DNA of 64,000 nucleotides from Sarcina ventriculi (GCF_900456775.1 NZ_UAUL01000001.1:496001-560000), one strand, 5' to 3'; counted from the first letter of the stretch, positions 46,002 through 60,948 are shown. Numbers and translations are program-made. Notes: generated from the letters alone by a model not told the origin.

Positions 46002-48119
46002 TTATTCCAATGTAATATCTTTTAATCTATGAAGGGCTCTAGTGGACATTATATATTTTATTAAATTCTCTTCTTTATTTTCTTTAGAAGATTCTTTTAT
46101 TTCAGCTATTATAACTCCATCAAATTCTAATCCTTTTGCTAAGTAAGACGGAATTATTACAACACCACCCTTATAAATTATATCTTCTCTATTAAATTTA
46201 ACTACATGAATTTTATCTTTTATAATATCATATATTTGTTCTAATTGATTCTGGTCTTTTGTTATAATAGCTATACTATCTAACTTATCACCATTATATT
46301 CATTAATGCAATTTATTATCTTATCTCTAAAATCACCTTTATTTTTTACATTTATAGCTTCAACAGCCTTTCCATTTCTAACTAAAGGTGTTATTGAAGT
46401 TTCTTTTAAAAATTTATTTGCATAATCTATTATTTCAAAAGTACTTCTATAACTTCTATTTAAGTTAAAGACTTCAATATTATCTAAATTTAAAATATTA
46501 TCTAAATTAAGCATAGCAGGAATTTCTGACACTTTATTTATTCTTTGATTTACATCTCCAACTATTGTGAAATACTTGCTTCCTGTCAATTCTTTTATTA
46601 CTTTAAATTGAATTGGAGAATAGTCTTGTGCCTCATCTATTATTACATGACGATAACTTTGTTTTGCCTTTTTACCTTCAAGATTTATCATCAAATATAA
46701 AATAGGTGCTAAATCATTAGTTGTTAATATTTTATTGTTATTAAATTCCTTATATATTTTAACTATGCTTTTCTTTCCAAGCCAAGTTTCTATTTCTTGT
46801 CTTGAATTCATAACTTCTTTAACAATTTCCCTAACTTCTATACTTCTTTTAAACTCTATATTATTTTCTTCAATTAAAAGTTCTTCTGGCTTTAATGAAG
46901 ATTTTAATTCATTTACTTTTTTATTTAATTCCCTAAACTTTTCATCTCTCTTATCTTTAATTTTAGAGATTAATATTCTTTTTATCTTTTCACTTCTCCT
47001 AAACAAAGGCATATATGCATAATGTTTTTCAAACATTTCTTTTATTTCATCTACCCCAACTACCTCTTCACCAAAATATTTAGCAGGTTCAATCTTAAAA
47101 TAATTTAAATCCATATTTCTTATTAAAATATCTAAATCATCTATTATTTTTGTTGAATTTTTGTACTTAGTATCTTCTACAATTTGCTTATTACCAGAAA
47201 CTAAAGCATCTAAATATTCCTCAAATCCTGCTATTTCTATTGGCTCTTCCAATTGCTCTGCTGCAAAATCTAAAAATGTCTGTTGTTTAACTTTTGATTC
47301 TCCAAGGCTTGGTAACACCTGTGATATATATTCCATAAATATGTGGTTTGGGCCTAAAATTAAAACTTTATCCTCAAGTTCTTTTCTATAATTATATAAA
47401 AGATATGCCACTCTATGAAGAGCTATAGTAGTTTTACCACTACCTGCTACACCATTTACAACTATATTCTTAGTTCTTTCCTTTCTTATTATCTCATCTT
47501 GTTCCTTTTGTATAGTCATAACTATATCTTTTAATTTTTCAGAAGAATTATTACTTAAGACCTCTTGTAAAATTTCATCTTTAATATCAACTTCAGAATC
47601 AAATATTCCCTTTAATTCACTCTTTTTAACTATTATTTGTCGTCTTTTTAAGATATCAGTTTTAACTTTTCCATCAGGTGCTGTATAATATGCTTCTCCT
47701 AAACTTCCATGATAAAATAATGATGCAATAGGTGCTCTCCAGTCAACAATTAACGGTTCAAAATCTCCTTCTGGAATAACTCCAAATCTTCCGATATACA
47801 TTTCTTCTTCATCATCAAAATTAGAATCAATAAAATTTATCTTACCAAAATAAGGAGAACTTTTTAATGTAGTAAGTTCTTTTAATTTTTTATCTATAGA
47901 AGCAAAAGCCTGCTCCTTCATATATCTCTCATGATCAAAATATTCTATTAACTTATCTTCGTCATCTCTATACTCTTCTATAGCATTTTTTCTATAATCT
48001 AATATATATTCTGTTATTTCTTTTCTTTTATTTATATGATTTAGAACCTCTTTGTTTAATATATTTAAAGTATCTTCTAAATGCTTGTTCTCTATTAAAA
48101 AATCATTATTCTTTTCCAT
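46002..48119 (-). CDS. helD: HelD-like UvrD/Rep-superfamily helicase (RNA polymerase recycling factor)
   Basis: This 705-residue ATPase has a long N-terminal coiled coil (about 1-95, HLEDTLNILNKEVLNHINKR), then FGVIPEGDFEPLIVDWRAPIASLFY. This is followed by Walker A GVAGSGKT (223-230), DEAQDYSP, and VGDVNQRI. This arrangement is that of HelD, which removes stalled RNA polymerase from DNA, rather than a DNA-repair helicase. It is a single-gene unit with its own terminators. Confidence 0.88.
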   Translation of the reverse strand: MEKNNDFLIENKHLEDTLNILNKEVLNHINKRKEITEYILDYRKNAIEEYRDDEDKLIEYFDHERYMKEQAFASIDKKLKELTTLKSSPYFGKINFIDSNFDDEEEMYIGRFGVIPEGDFEPLIVDWRAPIASLFYHGSLGEAYYTAPDGKVKTDILKRRQIIVKKSELKGIFDSEVDIKDEILQEVLSNNSSEKLKDIVMTIQKEQDEIIRKERTKNIVVNGVAGSGKTTIALHRVAYLLYNYRKELEDKVLILGPNHIFMEYISQVLPSLGESKVKQQTFLDFAAEQLEEPIEIAGFEEYLDALVSGNKQIVEDTKYKNSTKIIDDLDILIRNMDLNYFKIEPAKYFGEEVVGVDEIKEMFEKHYAYMPLFRRSEKIKRILISKIKDKRDEKFRELNKKVNELKSSLKPEELLIEENNIEFKRSIEVREIVKEVMNSRQEIETWLGKKSIVKIYKEFNNNKILTTNDLAPILYLMINLEGKKAKQSYRHVIIDEAQDYSPIQFKVIKELTGSKYFTIVGDVNQRINKVSEIPAMLNLDNILNLDNIEVFNLNRSYRSTFEIIDYANKFLKETSITPLVRNGKAVEAINVKNKGDFRDKIINCINEYNGDKLDSIAIITKDQNQLEQIYDIIKDKIHVVKFNREDIIYKGGVVIIPSYLAKGLEFDGVIIAEIKESSKENKEENLIKYIMSTRALHRLKDITLE

Positions 48120-48213
48120 TTTTTCCTCCTCATAAATTTATTAATTTTAAAGAAAAAATATTTAACTGTAAAACTTTTCTATAAAATTAACAAAACCTAG
48201 AATTAATAATAAA

Positions 48214-48241
48214 AGTGAGCTATGTATTAGCATAACTCACT
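48214..48241 (-). terminator. Terminator of the lepB-ftsH operon
   Basis: AGTGAGTTATG pairs with CATAGCTCACT around a 6-base loop and is followed by TTTTATTATT on the minus strand. Confidence 0.82.
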
Positions 48242-48274
48242 ATATTGTAACTTACTTTGTTTTTAAAATTAGAA

Positions 48275-50395
48275 TTAGAATAAATTATTATTTGAAGAAT
48301 TGTCTTCATCATCTTTATTTTTTAATTCAAAATTTTCATCTGACAAATTTTCATTATCATTAGAACTTTGAATAGTCATATCTGACTTTTTAAAATCTAA
48401 TTGTTCTTCATTTTCTTTTTCTAATTTTAATGTCGATTCTTCTAAAGCTTCTTCCTTCAAAGCCTCTTCTCTAGCTTTTTGAATAGCTTCTTCCTTTTCT
48501 CTTCTCTTAGCCATAGCTAATTCTCTCAACATTTCTTTTTCATACTTAGCTTTTTCATAAGCTTCTCTTTTTTCTGGATATTTTCCATAAACTATTTCCA
48601 TGAACTCATCGCCCATTATAGTTTCTTTTTCTAATAAAACATTTGAAATTTCATCTAAAAGATCTTTGTTTTCACTTAATATAGTTCTTGCTTCTTTATG
48701 AGCTGTTCTAATTATAGCTAAAATTTCTTCATCAACTATAGTAGATGTTTGTTCTGAACAATTTCTAGAAGCTCTCGCATCTAAATATCTGTTATTTATA
48801 GACTCTAAAGCCATCATATCAAACCTATCACTCATACCATAAAGTGTAACCATATTTCTAGCAGATTGAGTTGCTCTTTCTATATCGTTAGATGCACCTG
48901 TAGTTATGCTACCAAATTTAACCTCTTCAGCAGCTCTACCTCCAAGCATAACAGCTATTTGATCTATCATTTCATCCTTAGATACTAAATATTTTTCTTC
49001 TTCTGGAAGTTGCATAGTATAACCTAATGCTCCCATTGTTCTTGGTATTATAGTTATTTTATGAACTGGATCAGTATTATTTAAAAGAGCTGCCACAAGA
49101 GCATGACCTACTTCATGATATGCAACTATACTCTTTTCTCTAGGAGACATTATCCTATCTTTCTTTTCCTTACCAGCTATAATAACCTCTACAGCTTCTT
49201 CTAAATCTTCTTGTATAACTTCACGTCTACCATGCTTGACTGCCCTTAAAGCTGCTTCATTTACCATATTAGCAAGGTCAGCTCCAACAGCACCTGGAGT
49301 AGATTTAGCTATAGCCTTTAAAGATACATCATCTGCAAGTTTTACATCTTTTGCATGTACCTTTAAAATAGCTTCTCTACCAATAAGGTCTGGACTATCA
49401 ACTATAACCCTTCTATCAAATCTACCAGGTCTTAAAAGCGCTTTATCTAAGACTTCAGGTCTATTTGTAGCTGCAAGTATTACAACTCCTTTTGAAGAAT
49501 CAAATCCATCCATTTCAGTTAAAAGTTGATTTAGAGTTTGTTCTCTTTCATCATTTCCTTGAATAGCACCATCTCTACTTTTACCTATAGCATCAATTTC
49601 ATCTATAAATACTATACAAGGTGCTTTTTCCTCTGCTTGTTTAAACAAATCTCTTACTCTTGAAGCTCCCATACCAACAAACATTTCAACAAAATCAGAA
49701 CCTGACATTGAGAAAAATGGTACTTTACACTCTCCTGCAACAGCTTTTGCAAGAAGTGTCTTACCAGTTCCTGGAGGCCCAACTAAAAGAGCACCCTTAG
49801 GTAGTTTAGCTCCAATTGCAGTATACTTTTGAGTATTATGCATAAAATCTACAATTTCTTTTAAAGATTCTTTTGCCTCATCTTGACCTGCAACATCATC
49901 AAAAGTAATTCCTGTTTCATCTTCTGCATAAAGCTTAGCATTATTCTTTCCAAAAGACATAACGCCTCCACCCATCTTTTTATCTATCTTTCCAAACATA
50001 AATCTTCCTAGTAGGAAAAATATTAAAAGTGGTGCTACCCAAGACAATATAAATTCTAAAATAGGATAATTTTGAGGTTGACTTACTGTTATTTGCACAT
50101 TAGCTGAAAGTAATTCATTTACTAGCCCATCATCCTTAAGTCCTGCAACAGCAGGATTTGTTGTATAAAGAATTTTTCCGCTTTCTTGAGTATTTGCCTT
50201 AGGTTCAATTTGAATTTGATTACCCACAAAATCAACAGATTGTATTTCTTTATCTGAAATCATTTGTTTAAATTGAGTATAATCTATGCTTTGATACATC
50301 ATTTCCTGTTTAACCACATTAAACATAAAGATTATACCAAAAACTATAGCAACATATATAAGTATATATCTAAGTTTTTTCTTATCTTTAAACAT
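48275..50395 (-). CDS. ftsH: ATP-dependent zinc metalloprotease FtsH
   Basis: This 706-residue protein has two membrane segments (about 9-26 and 112-133), an AAA module with GPPGTGKT (206-213) and FIDEIDA (about 263-269), and the peptidase HEVGH (427-431). It hexamerises in the membrane and degrades membrane and short-lived regulatory proteins. The C-terminal tail beyond residue 610 is a long, highly charged, Glu/Lys-rich coiled coil and an acidic Asn/Ser end. That is longer than usual and may hold partners or substrates. Confidence 0.97.
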   Translation of the reverse strand: MFKDKKKLRYILIYVAIVFGIIFMFNVVKQEMMYQSIDYTQFKQMISDKEIQSVDFVGNQIQIEPKANTQESGKILYTTNPAVAGLKDDGLVNELLSANVQITVSQPQNYPILEFILSWVAPLLIFFLLGRFMFGKIDKKMGGGVMSFGKNNAKLYAEDETGITFDDVAGQDEAKESLKEIVDFMHNTQKYTAIGAKLPKGALLVGPPGTGKTLLAKAVAGECKVPFFSMSGSDFVEMFVGMGASRVRDLFKQAEEKAPCIVFIDEIDAIGKSRDGAIQGNDEREQTLNQLLTEMDGFDSSKGVVILAATNRPEVLDKALLRPGRFDRRVIVDSPDLIGREAILKVHAKDVKLADDVSLKAIAKSTPGAVGADLANMVNEAALRAVKHGRREVIQEDLEEAVEVIIAGKEKKDRIMSPREKSIVAYHEVGHALVAALLNNTDPVHKITIIPRTMGALGYTMQLPEEEKYLVSKDEMIDQIAVMLGGRAAEEVKFGSITTGASNDIERATQSARNMVTLYGMSDRFDMMALESINNRYLDARASRNCSEQTSTIVDEEILAIIRTAHKEARTILSENKDLLDEISNVLLEKETIMGDEFMEIVYGKYPEKREAYEKAKYEKEMLRELAMAKRREKEEAIQKAREEALKEEALEESTLKLEKENEEQLDFKKSDMTIQSSNDNENLSDENFELKNKDDEDNSSNNNLF

Positions 50396-50433
50396 ATTCC
50401 TTATCTTTTACTCCTTTTCTTATAATTATTTAA

Positions 50434-50970
50434 CTAGGTAAGAAATCCTATTTTATTAAAAGGATATATCCTAAATCCAGCAACCGCTACTATGCTAGAT
50501 GCTTTAATAAAAGGATCTGACCAATATCTTGAATCATAACTGTTAGCTCTATTATCCCCTAACATAAAGTAACAGCCAGCAGGAACCTTCCATTCACCAT
50601 ATTTTCCTCCTGGATATTTTACATAAGGCTGATTTAAAAGTTTACCATTTATATAAACATCTCCATTTTCATCTACAACCACTTTATCTCCAGGCGTTCC
50701 TATCACACGTTTTATAAGAAGTTCATTTGAGTAATTTGATTTAAATACCACTATCTCACCAGTTTTTAAATCATTAGCGTTAAATAATCTACTAACTAGT
50801 ATTTGATCTCCAGCTTCTATAGTTGGAGCCATAGATGATGTAGGTACCACTATCTTAAATACTACAAATTTATTTATAAGAAATGCTAATCCTATGGCCG
50901 CAATAATTGGTATTATCCATCCGATTATAAAAGACTTTTTTTTAGTAACCTTAGTCTTATTATCACTCAT
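50434..50970 (-). CDS. lepB: Signal peptidase I
   Basis: This 178-residue protein has one N-terminal membrane segment (about 14-36). Ser46 sits in the PTSSMAPT motif and Lys87 in L-I-K-R-V-I-G-T-P-G-D as the Ser/Lys dyad, and GDNRANSYDSRYW is also present. It cleaves signal peptides on the outer membrane face. Its start overlaps the DUF3006 gene by 8 bases. It could process the secreted protein at 9168-11177. Confidence 0.96.
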   Translation of the reverse strand: MSDNKTKVTKKKSFIIGWIIPIIAAIGLAFLINKFVVFKIVVPTSSMAPTIEAGDQILVSRLFNANDLKTGEIVVFKSNYSNELLIKRVIGTPGDKVVVDENGDVYINGKLLNQPYVKYPGGKYGEWKVPAGCYFMLGDNRANSYDSRYWSDPFIKASSIVAVAGFRIYPFNKIGFLT

Positions 50971-51187
50971 CCTTTTGCCACATACCTTTCATCAATTCTT
51001 TTATTTTTTTGTTCCTTTCTATAGTTTTTTTCTCATCTAGTATATATTTTTCTTTTTCTTTTCTAATTATATATCCTTCTTTTAAAATTCCTACTATTAA
51101 TTCTTTATTTATTTTTATAGTATTGAAATTTTCATCTTGACATATAACTAAATTATCCTCAATCCTATCTATTACCCAAAAATTCAT
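50963..51187 (-). CDS. Small DUF3006-like protein
   Basis: This 74-residue protein starts MNFWVIDRIEDNLVICQDEN and has a short beta-rich core followed by a basic, Lys/Glu-rich helix. This matches DUF3006-type proteins; no function is established for that family. ATG at 51187 follows AAAGGAG; a longer frame from 51220 would contain that site. It is the first gene of the DUF3006-lepB-ftsH group. Confidence 0.75.
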   Translation of the reverse strand: MNFWVIDRIEDNLVICQDENFNTIKINKELIVGILKEGYIIRKEKEKYILDEKKTIERNKKIKELMKGMWQKDE

Positions 51188-51303
51188 ATACTCTGAGACT
51201 CCTTTAAAATAAAGTATCACTTATAAGTATACCACATTACAACATTTTTTTATCATTTGTTATAGTATTTTTTTCATCAGTTTACATTACTATTTTAAAT
51301 TTT

Positions 51304-52599
51304 TTACACACAATCATTTCTTATAATGTCATCATAAGATTCTCTTTTACAAGCTAATTTACTTTTTCCATTTGATACCATAACTACTGCTGCCCTTGGT
51401 ATTCTGTTATAATTGCTTGCCATAGAATACCCATATGCTCCCGTACTTAAAACAGCTAATATATCTCCTGTTTTTGGTTCATTTAATCTTATATTGTCTA
51501 TTAATATATCTCCAGATTCGCAACATTTCCCCGCAATAGTCACATCTTCAAACTTATCCCCTGAAACTCTATTTGCGATTAAACATTCATATTTAGCATT
51601 ATAAAGGGCTGGTCTTATATTATCTGCCATTCCACCATCTACACACACATATTTTCGGATATTTTCTATTTCCTTAATAGCACCTATTGTATATAAAGTT
51701 GTTCCTGCATTTCCAATTAAACTTCTTCCAGGCTCTATTGAAAACACTGGTCTTGGGAAATTCAACTCTTCACAAACTTTTTCAGCAGTATCTAAGATAG
51801 CACTACAATACTCTTCAATTTCCTTTGGCTTATCTTCTTTAGTGTAATAAATTCCGAAGCCACCTCCAAAATCTATCTCCTTTATAAGATGACCTGTTTT
51901 TTTATAAATATTATTAGCTAAAGTAACCATTATTTTAGCATCATCTTTAAAAGGTTGTAAGTCAAATATTTGAGATCCTATATGACAATGAATTCCTGTT
52001 AATTCTATGTTCTCCAATTTTAAAACTTCATTTACCACATGTATTATTGATTCTTCAATTAATGGAAATCCAAATTTAGAATCTAATTGACCAGTCTTTA
52101 TGTACTCATGAGTATGTGCTTCTATTCCAGGTGTTATTCTTAAATATATTTTTTGCACTTTATTATAAGATTTTGAGATACTATTTAAAACGTTAAGTTC
52201 ACAAAAATTATCAACAACAAATCTACCAACCCCAAGTTTAACACCAAGCTCTATTTCATCTCTTGTTTTATTATTTCCATGAAAATATACATGTTCCAAA
52301 GGGAAATTTGCTTTATATGACGTATATAATTCTCCACCTGAAACAACATCTAAATAAAAACCTTCTTCTTTTAAAATATTACACATATACATATTTAAAA
52401 AAGCTTTTCCTGCATAAGTCACTCTATTTTTCTCAGATTCACAATAAAAAGCTTTATAATACCTTTTGCAATTGCTTCTTATAAGTTCCTCATTCATAAC
52501 ATATAGAGGAGTATTATATTCATTAACTAATTCAGAAATTTTAACCCCTCCTATAATTAATTCATTATCTTTAATATTCATAGCCCCAAATAATTTCAT
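51304..52599 (-). CDS. lysA: Diaminopimelate decarboxylase
   Basis: This 431-residue fold-III PLP enzyme has the PLP-Lys segment VTYAGKAFLN, the HCHIGSQI segment, the glycine-rich IDFGGGFGIYY, and C-C-E-S-G-D-I with the substrate cysteine. Its length fits LysA. It decarboxylates meso-diaminopimelate to L-lysine. The start is ATG at 52599 behind GGAGGAATATATA; an earlier TTG lies inside that site. I see no lysine riboswitch in the short space before it. Confidence 0.95.
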   Translation of the reverse strand: MKLFGAMNIKDNELIIGGVKISELVNEYNTPLYVMNEELIRSNCKRYYKAFYCESEKNRVTYAGKAFLNMYMCNILKEEGFYLDVVSGGELYTSYKANFPLEHVYFHGNNKTRDEIELGVKLGVGRFVVDNFCELNVLNSISKSYNKVQKIYLRITPGIEAHTHEYIKTGQLDSKFGFPLIEESIIHVVNEVLKLENIELTGIHCHIGSQIFDLQPFKDDAKIMVTLANNIYKKTGHLIKEIDFGGGFGIYYTKEDKPKEIEEYCSAILDTAEKVCEELNFPRPVFSIEPGRSLIGNAGTTLYTIGAIKEIENIRKYVCVDGGMADNIRPALYNAKYECLIANRVSGDKFEDVTIAGKCCESGDILIDNIRLNEPKTGDILAVLSTGAYGYSMASNYNRIPRAAVVMVSNGKSKLACKRESYDDIIRNDCV

Positions 52600-52653
52600 T
52601 ATATATTCCTCCAAATTAATACAGTATTTTTCACTTTAAATAATATATAAAAT

Positions 52654-53151
52654 CTAATTATTTTTCAAATATTTTAGAATTTTTTCAACAACTTTTTTAC
52701 CTACTATATCTTCTTGCATTACTGACAAAGCTTCATCTAATTTCACCCATCCCATATCTTCAACTTCATCTGATTTTACAATCTCACCACTTTCATAGAA
52801 AGCCATATATGTTAACATTAAAATCTCCTTGCCTTCTACATAATCACTTCCTAAATATTTTATACCATTTACATTTAAACCTGATTCCTCTTTAACTTCT
52901 CTGATTGCAGCTTCTTCTGCTGTTTCATCAATTCCCACGTATCCAGTTAATAACACTTTAGAATTTTTAAATATATAACTTTGTTTCAATAATAATATAT
53001 AATTTTCTTTCACAACTCCAATCATAATGCATGGTTTTGGTAAATTAAAAAATAACTCCTTATGAGTTTCACAAAAAGGAACACCACCTTCATCCCAACA
53101 GTATTTTATCACCAGTTTTTCCCCACATAAAGGACAATATTTATATTGCAT
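52654..53151 (-). CDS. NUDIX hydrolase with N-terminal zinc ribbon
   Basis: This 165-residue protein starts with four cysteines (6, 9, 18 and 27) of a probable zinc ribbon. It continues with a NUDIX box of the form G-x5-E-x7-R-E-V-x-E-E-S-G (around residues 71-92). This layout resembles the C-terminal half of NudC-type NAD pyrophosphatases, but the length is shorter and the substrate is open. It stands just upstream of lysA and downstream of the rRNA operon terminator. Confidence 0.88.
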   Translation of the reverse strand: MQYKYCPLCGEKLVIKYCWDEGGVPFCETHKELFFNLPKPCIMIGVVKENYILLLKQSYIFKNSKVLLTGYVGIDETAEEAAIREVKEESGLNVNGIKYLGSDYVEGKEILMLTYMAFYESGEIVKSDEVEDMGWVKLDEALSVMQEDIVGKKVVEKILKYLKNN

Positions 53152-53401
53152 AAACTCTCCTCACTTTTGTAACTTTATTTTTACAGAAGTTAGAAAATTA
53201 AATTTCTAATTTCTACACTATATAATTATATGCAAATATGCTTATTCTAAATTCTTTAACAAATTCAGTACATCTTAAAATATAGAATATATTTAAATGC
53301 TTATAATTATCTTATAAAAACTTATTTTATTATGTTTTATCATTATAATAAAGCAAAATATTATATTTATAAAGCACTAATTTATAAATATTTGACAAAA
53401 A

Positions 53402-53427
53402 GCTCCATAAGCATTTGCTTATGGAGC
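53402..53427 (-). terminator. rRNA operon terminator
   Basis: On the minus strand GCTCCATAAGCA pairs perfectly with TGCTTATGGAGC around two bases and is followed by TTTTTG. It lies 10 bases beyond the tRNA-Glu CCA end. Confidence 0.93.
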
Positions 53428-53436
53428 ATATATAAT

Positions 53437-53511
53437 TGGTGACCCATAGGAGAATCGAACTCCTGTTACCACCGTGAAAGGGTGGTGTCTTAACCGCTTG
53501 ACCAATGGGCC
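53437..53511 (-). tRNA. tRNA-Glu (anticodon TTC), CCA encoded
   Basis: The minus strand reads GGCCCAT at the 5' end, pairing with ATGGGTC (one G-U). The anticodon loop is CTTTCAC with anticodon TTC, and the T-loop GTTCGAATC is intact. Without CCA it is 72 bases long; CCA is encoded. It is the last gene of the rRNA operon. Confidence 0.97.
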
Positions 53512-53576
53512 TTATAAAAAATATTTAATTATATATTCTCTCAAAATTACACTAAGTATTAACATAAAGTTAATTA

Positions 53577-58186
<4,610 letters not shown>

Positions 58187-58330
58187 AAATATACTAATTT
58201 CTTAGTTTTTATTTGAGTTTAATCTACTCATATTACTTATAAAAGAATTGCTGGTTTACTTAAATTATCTGTTTAATTTTCAAAGACCATTGTTTTTCTT
58301 TTTTCTTTATCGCCCTCAAGCGACTTTTTT

Positions 58331-58359
58331 AGTTTAACATCTAATCAAACACTTGTCAA
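58331..58359 (-). promoter_or_regulatory. rRNA promoter P2
   Basis: On the minus strand TTGACA and TAAACT are separated by 17 bases. A long leader follows before 16S, with GC-rich G-A-C/G-C-T-T-G-A-G-G-G sequence just downstream. Confidence 0.85.
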
Positions 58360-58426
58360 CAAGTTTTTTTAATTTTCAAATCTTACTCTTGACTTTTAAA
58401 TTAAATGTTTTCTTGCGACAGGTGTT

Positions 58427-58456
58427 ATCTTATCATTTTTTTAATACATTTGTCAA
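58427..58456 (-). promoter_or_regulatory. rRNA promoter P1
   Basis: On the minus strand TTGACA and TAAGAT are separated by 18 bases, about 97 bases upstream of P2. It lies directly beside the stop codon of the isochorismatase gene. Confidence 0.82.
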
Positions 58457-58470
58457 CAAATTTTTCAAAA

Positions 58471-59097
58471 TTATTTTTTGATTATATTTTTAACTATTTT
58501 TATTCCACATGAATTCATCTCATAAAATGAAAATAGGTTTATTATATCAGCGTTATGCTCTGGTGAATCATAAGTATCTACCGAATTTATAGGCACTATT
58601 ACATTTATATCTTTATTTATAACATTTAAATAGGCTTTTAATGTTTGTGCAAATTGCTTAACACAAACCTCCGTTATACATCCACATAATACAAAATTTT
58701 TATAACCATCTCTAACAAAACTATCTATATATTTTTTTGTTTCTTCTTCTAAAAAAGCATTAGTAGATGATTTTTTTATTATCATAATATCATTAAATTG
58801 TTTTATTTCATCTACTATCTCACTCTCATAACTATTTTCTAAACAGTGTACTGGATATGATTTAAATTCTAAACATTCCTTTTTATGCGAATCAGTAAAT
58901 GCTATTATAGGATTATTAAAACTATTAAAAATTTCTACATCCTCAACTATACTTGGTATTAGTTTTTCTACTCTCTTACTACTTAAAGGCCCACTTTTAG
59001 CAAACCCGTTATTCATATCAATAATAAATAACACTGATTTATTATCTATACAAAATTCTTCAACATTATTTAATTTAATAAAATTTAAATCACTCAT
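58471..59097 (-). CDS. Isochorismatase-family cysteine hydrolase (nicotinamidase-like)
   Basis: This 208-residue enzyme has the D-K-C triad of the family: Asp27 in FIIDMNNGF, Lys108 or 109 in IIKKSSTNAF, and Cys145 in GCITEVCV. The fold and motif spacing resemble nicotinamidase PncA, but TDSH and HCLE details are not enough to fix the substrate. It ends right before the rRNA promoters, so transcription may run into them. No operon partner is visible. Confidence 0.88.
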   Translation of the reverse strand: MSDLNFIKLNNVEEFCIDNKSVLFIIDMNNGFAKSGPLSSKRVEKLIPSIVEDVEIFNSFNNPIIAFTDSHKKECLEFKSYPVHCLENSYESEIVDEIKQFNDIMIIKKSSTNAFLEEETKKYIDSFVRDGYKNFVLCGCITEVCVKQFAQTLKAYLNVINKDINVIVPINSVDTYDSPEHNADIINLFSFYEMNSCGIKIVKNIIKK

Positions 59098-59402
59098 AAA
59101 ATCCTCCTTTACTTTCCATAATAATGTGATTTTGTAAAATTAAACTTTTATAGTATCATTTATAAAAACATACTATGAAAATTATATATTATTATGTTTT
59201 ATAAATTCAATATTTTAACTATCTTCAACATTGCTTTTTCTCATTCTTTCCTATATTATTTTAATGTATATATTCATATAATATATAAATACTATTAATA
59301 AGCACAATTATATAAATAATATTTATCAATGGAATTTTAATTTAAATTATTATGATTTATTAGAACCATTATTTAATTACAATTTTTTAGGGAGGAAAAC
59401 AA
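59098..59402. other. AT-rich divergent intergenic region
   Basis: No gene is visible. The stretch holds the two divergent promoters of the isochorismatase and AI-2E genes; I see no strong consensus match. Confidence 0.5.
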
Positions 59403-60497
59403 ATGAAAAACATTTTTACAAGTAATAAAACTTATATAAAGTTATTTTTTGTAATAATTGCTTCATATGTATGTATATCTATTATACAAAATATATTTTC
59501 TAATGAATCAATTTTTCAAACTATTTATAAGATAATAGCTCCTTTTCTGTTTGCCTTCATTATTGCTTATATTTTAAATCCTATAGTAAATCTTTTTAAT
59601 AAAAAACTAAAAATCAACAGATATCTTAGTATAGCTATAACATATGTATTATTTTTATCTGTAATAGCTATTATTTTAATGATTTTAATTCCTAAAATAT
59701 ACACTAGTTCAATAGAAGTTATACATAACATTCCTAATATAGAAAATTATTTTAGAAATATGTTTGGTTACAGTAATTCTCAACATAATGGCTATTCTAA
59801 TATATTAGTTTCTGTTAAAAATAATCTACCTACATTAAGCAGTAAATTAAACTCAATTTCAGGAATATTAATTAGTGGAGCTATTTCATTTACAAGTTCA
59901 CTAATTCATCTGCTTTTTGGATTTTTAATATCAATATATGTATTAATTGATAAAGATAGATTTTTAACTTTTTCTAAAAAATTAACTTTTATTATTTTAG
60001 GAAAAAGGTTTGGACGTGAAGCAATATATTTTGTAAAAACTGTTCATTATATGATTGGTAGCTATATTGGAATAAAAGCTATAGATTCAGCTATAATAGC
60101 TGGTATGGCTTTTGTAGGTCTTAGCTTATTAGGCTCTCATTATGTACTTTTAATAACAGCTATAGTTGGAGTAGCAAATATGATTCCTTATTTTGGTCCA
60201 TTTATAGGAATGGTAAGTGGTGCTTTAATAAATCTTTTCTTTGACCCTATTCAAGCTATTATAATATTTTTATATATTTTAGCACTTCAACAATTTGATG
60301 GCTGGTTTTTAGAGCCTAAACTTATAGGAAATAGACTTGGTCTTAGACCGTTTCTTGTTATATTAGGTGTTATAGTTGGAGGTAGCTTATATGGGCCTAT
60401 AGGAATGCTTCTTGGAAGCCCTATCATGGCTGTTATAAAAATTTATACTATAAGATTTCTCAATAAATTCAAATACAAATATGAAGACGAAGTTTAA
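59403..60497 (+). CDS. AI-2E transporter family permease
   Basis: This 364-residue protein has about seven to eight membrane segments and the family core ILALQQFDGWFLEPKLIGNRLGL plus VGVANMIPYFGPFIGMVSGA. The family includes exporters with varied substrates, so AI-2 should not be assumed. It has GGGAGGAAAAC before the ATG and is a single-gene unit with its own terminator. Confidence 0.92.
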   Translation: MKNIFTSNKTYIKLFFVIIASYVCISIIQNIFSNESIFQTIYKIIAPFLFAFIIAYILNPIVNLFNKKLKINRYLSIAITYVLFLSVIAIILMILIPKIYTSSIEVIHNIPNIENYFRNMFGYSNSQHNGYSNILVSVKNNLPTLSSKLNSISGILISGAISFTSSLIHLLFGFLISIYVLIDKDRFLTFSKKLTFIILGKRFGREAIYFVKTVHYMIGSYIGIKAIDSAIIAGMAFVGLSLLGSHYVLLITAIVGVANMIPYFGPFIGMVSGALINLFFDPIQAIIIFLYILALQQFDGWFLEPKLIGNRLGLRPFLVILGVIVGGSLYGPIGMLLGSPIMAVIKIYTIRFLNKFKYKYEDEV

Positions 60498-60502
60498 TTA
60501 AT

Positions 60503-60541
60503 AAAAAAATGAAGTAAGTTCCCTCTTGCTTCATTTTTTTA
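60503..60541 (+). terminator. Terminator of the AI-2E-family gene
   Basis: AAAATGAAGTAAG pairs with CTTGCTTCATTTT (one G-U pair) around a 6-base loop, followed by a T-run. Confidence 0.85.
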
Positions 60542-60615
60542 ATCTTTTAATTTATAAATATTTATCAAATGCACTCTCCATATTTCTTTATTACATAAAT
60601 AATTTTACTTGTCCA

Positions 60616-60948
60616 TTAATTTTTTATTTTCAAAATTACTATATCTGCTTTTTCATAACCACAATCAATTTTAAATATTACATCTCCTTTAAATAATAAA
60701 GAACCTTCAGTAACAAAACATTCTATATTACCTTTAATAATCTCTTTATTGTTTAAATATAGAAAAAGCATATATCCATCATATGTTTTAATTATAATTT
60801 CAGCATTATAGCTATCTATCTTTTTTACTACCCCAGATACTGGAGATAATAATAATTTATTCTTTAACACTATTTCATTTTTATTTAATATATTATTTTC
60901 TTTACTATAATTATACGATATAGTATTTCTACCATAAAAAGCTTCCAC
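60616..60948 (-). CDS. EIIA-Glc-like protein without catalytic histidines
   Basis: This 110-residue protein aligns by eye with PTS EIIA-Glc. LLLSPVSGVVKKIDS matches the family's S-P-x-x-G-x-V, and K-T-Y-D-G-Y-M-L-F-L-Y, CFVTEGSLLFKGDVIFKID and I-V-I-L-K also fit. Both histidines are absent. The K-H-A-I-G-I-K segment is YNAEIIIK, and the H-I-G-I-D segment is L-Y-L-N-N. It cannot relay phosphate, so a regulatory or decaying role is possible. GTG at 60948 after GAGAGGTG is the preferred start; GTG at 60957 overlaps that site. It is divergent from the fru operon. Confidence 0.7.
   Translation of the reverse strand: MEAFYGRNTISYNYSKENNILNKNEIVLKNKLLLSPVSGVVKKIDSYNAEIIIKTYDGYMLFLYLNNKEIIKGNIECFVTEGSLLFKGDVIFKIDCGYEKADIVILKIKN

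Noticed and set aside
52600-52653. A lysine riboswitch before lysA
   Set aside because: Only about 54 bases separate it from the NUDIX gene, far too short, and no conserved core is visible.
59403-60497. A dedicated AI-2 exporter
   Set aside because: The family is broad; family membership alone does not show AI-2 transport.
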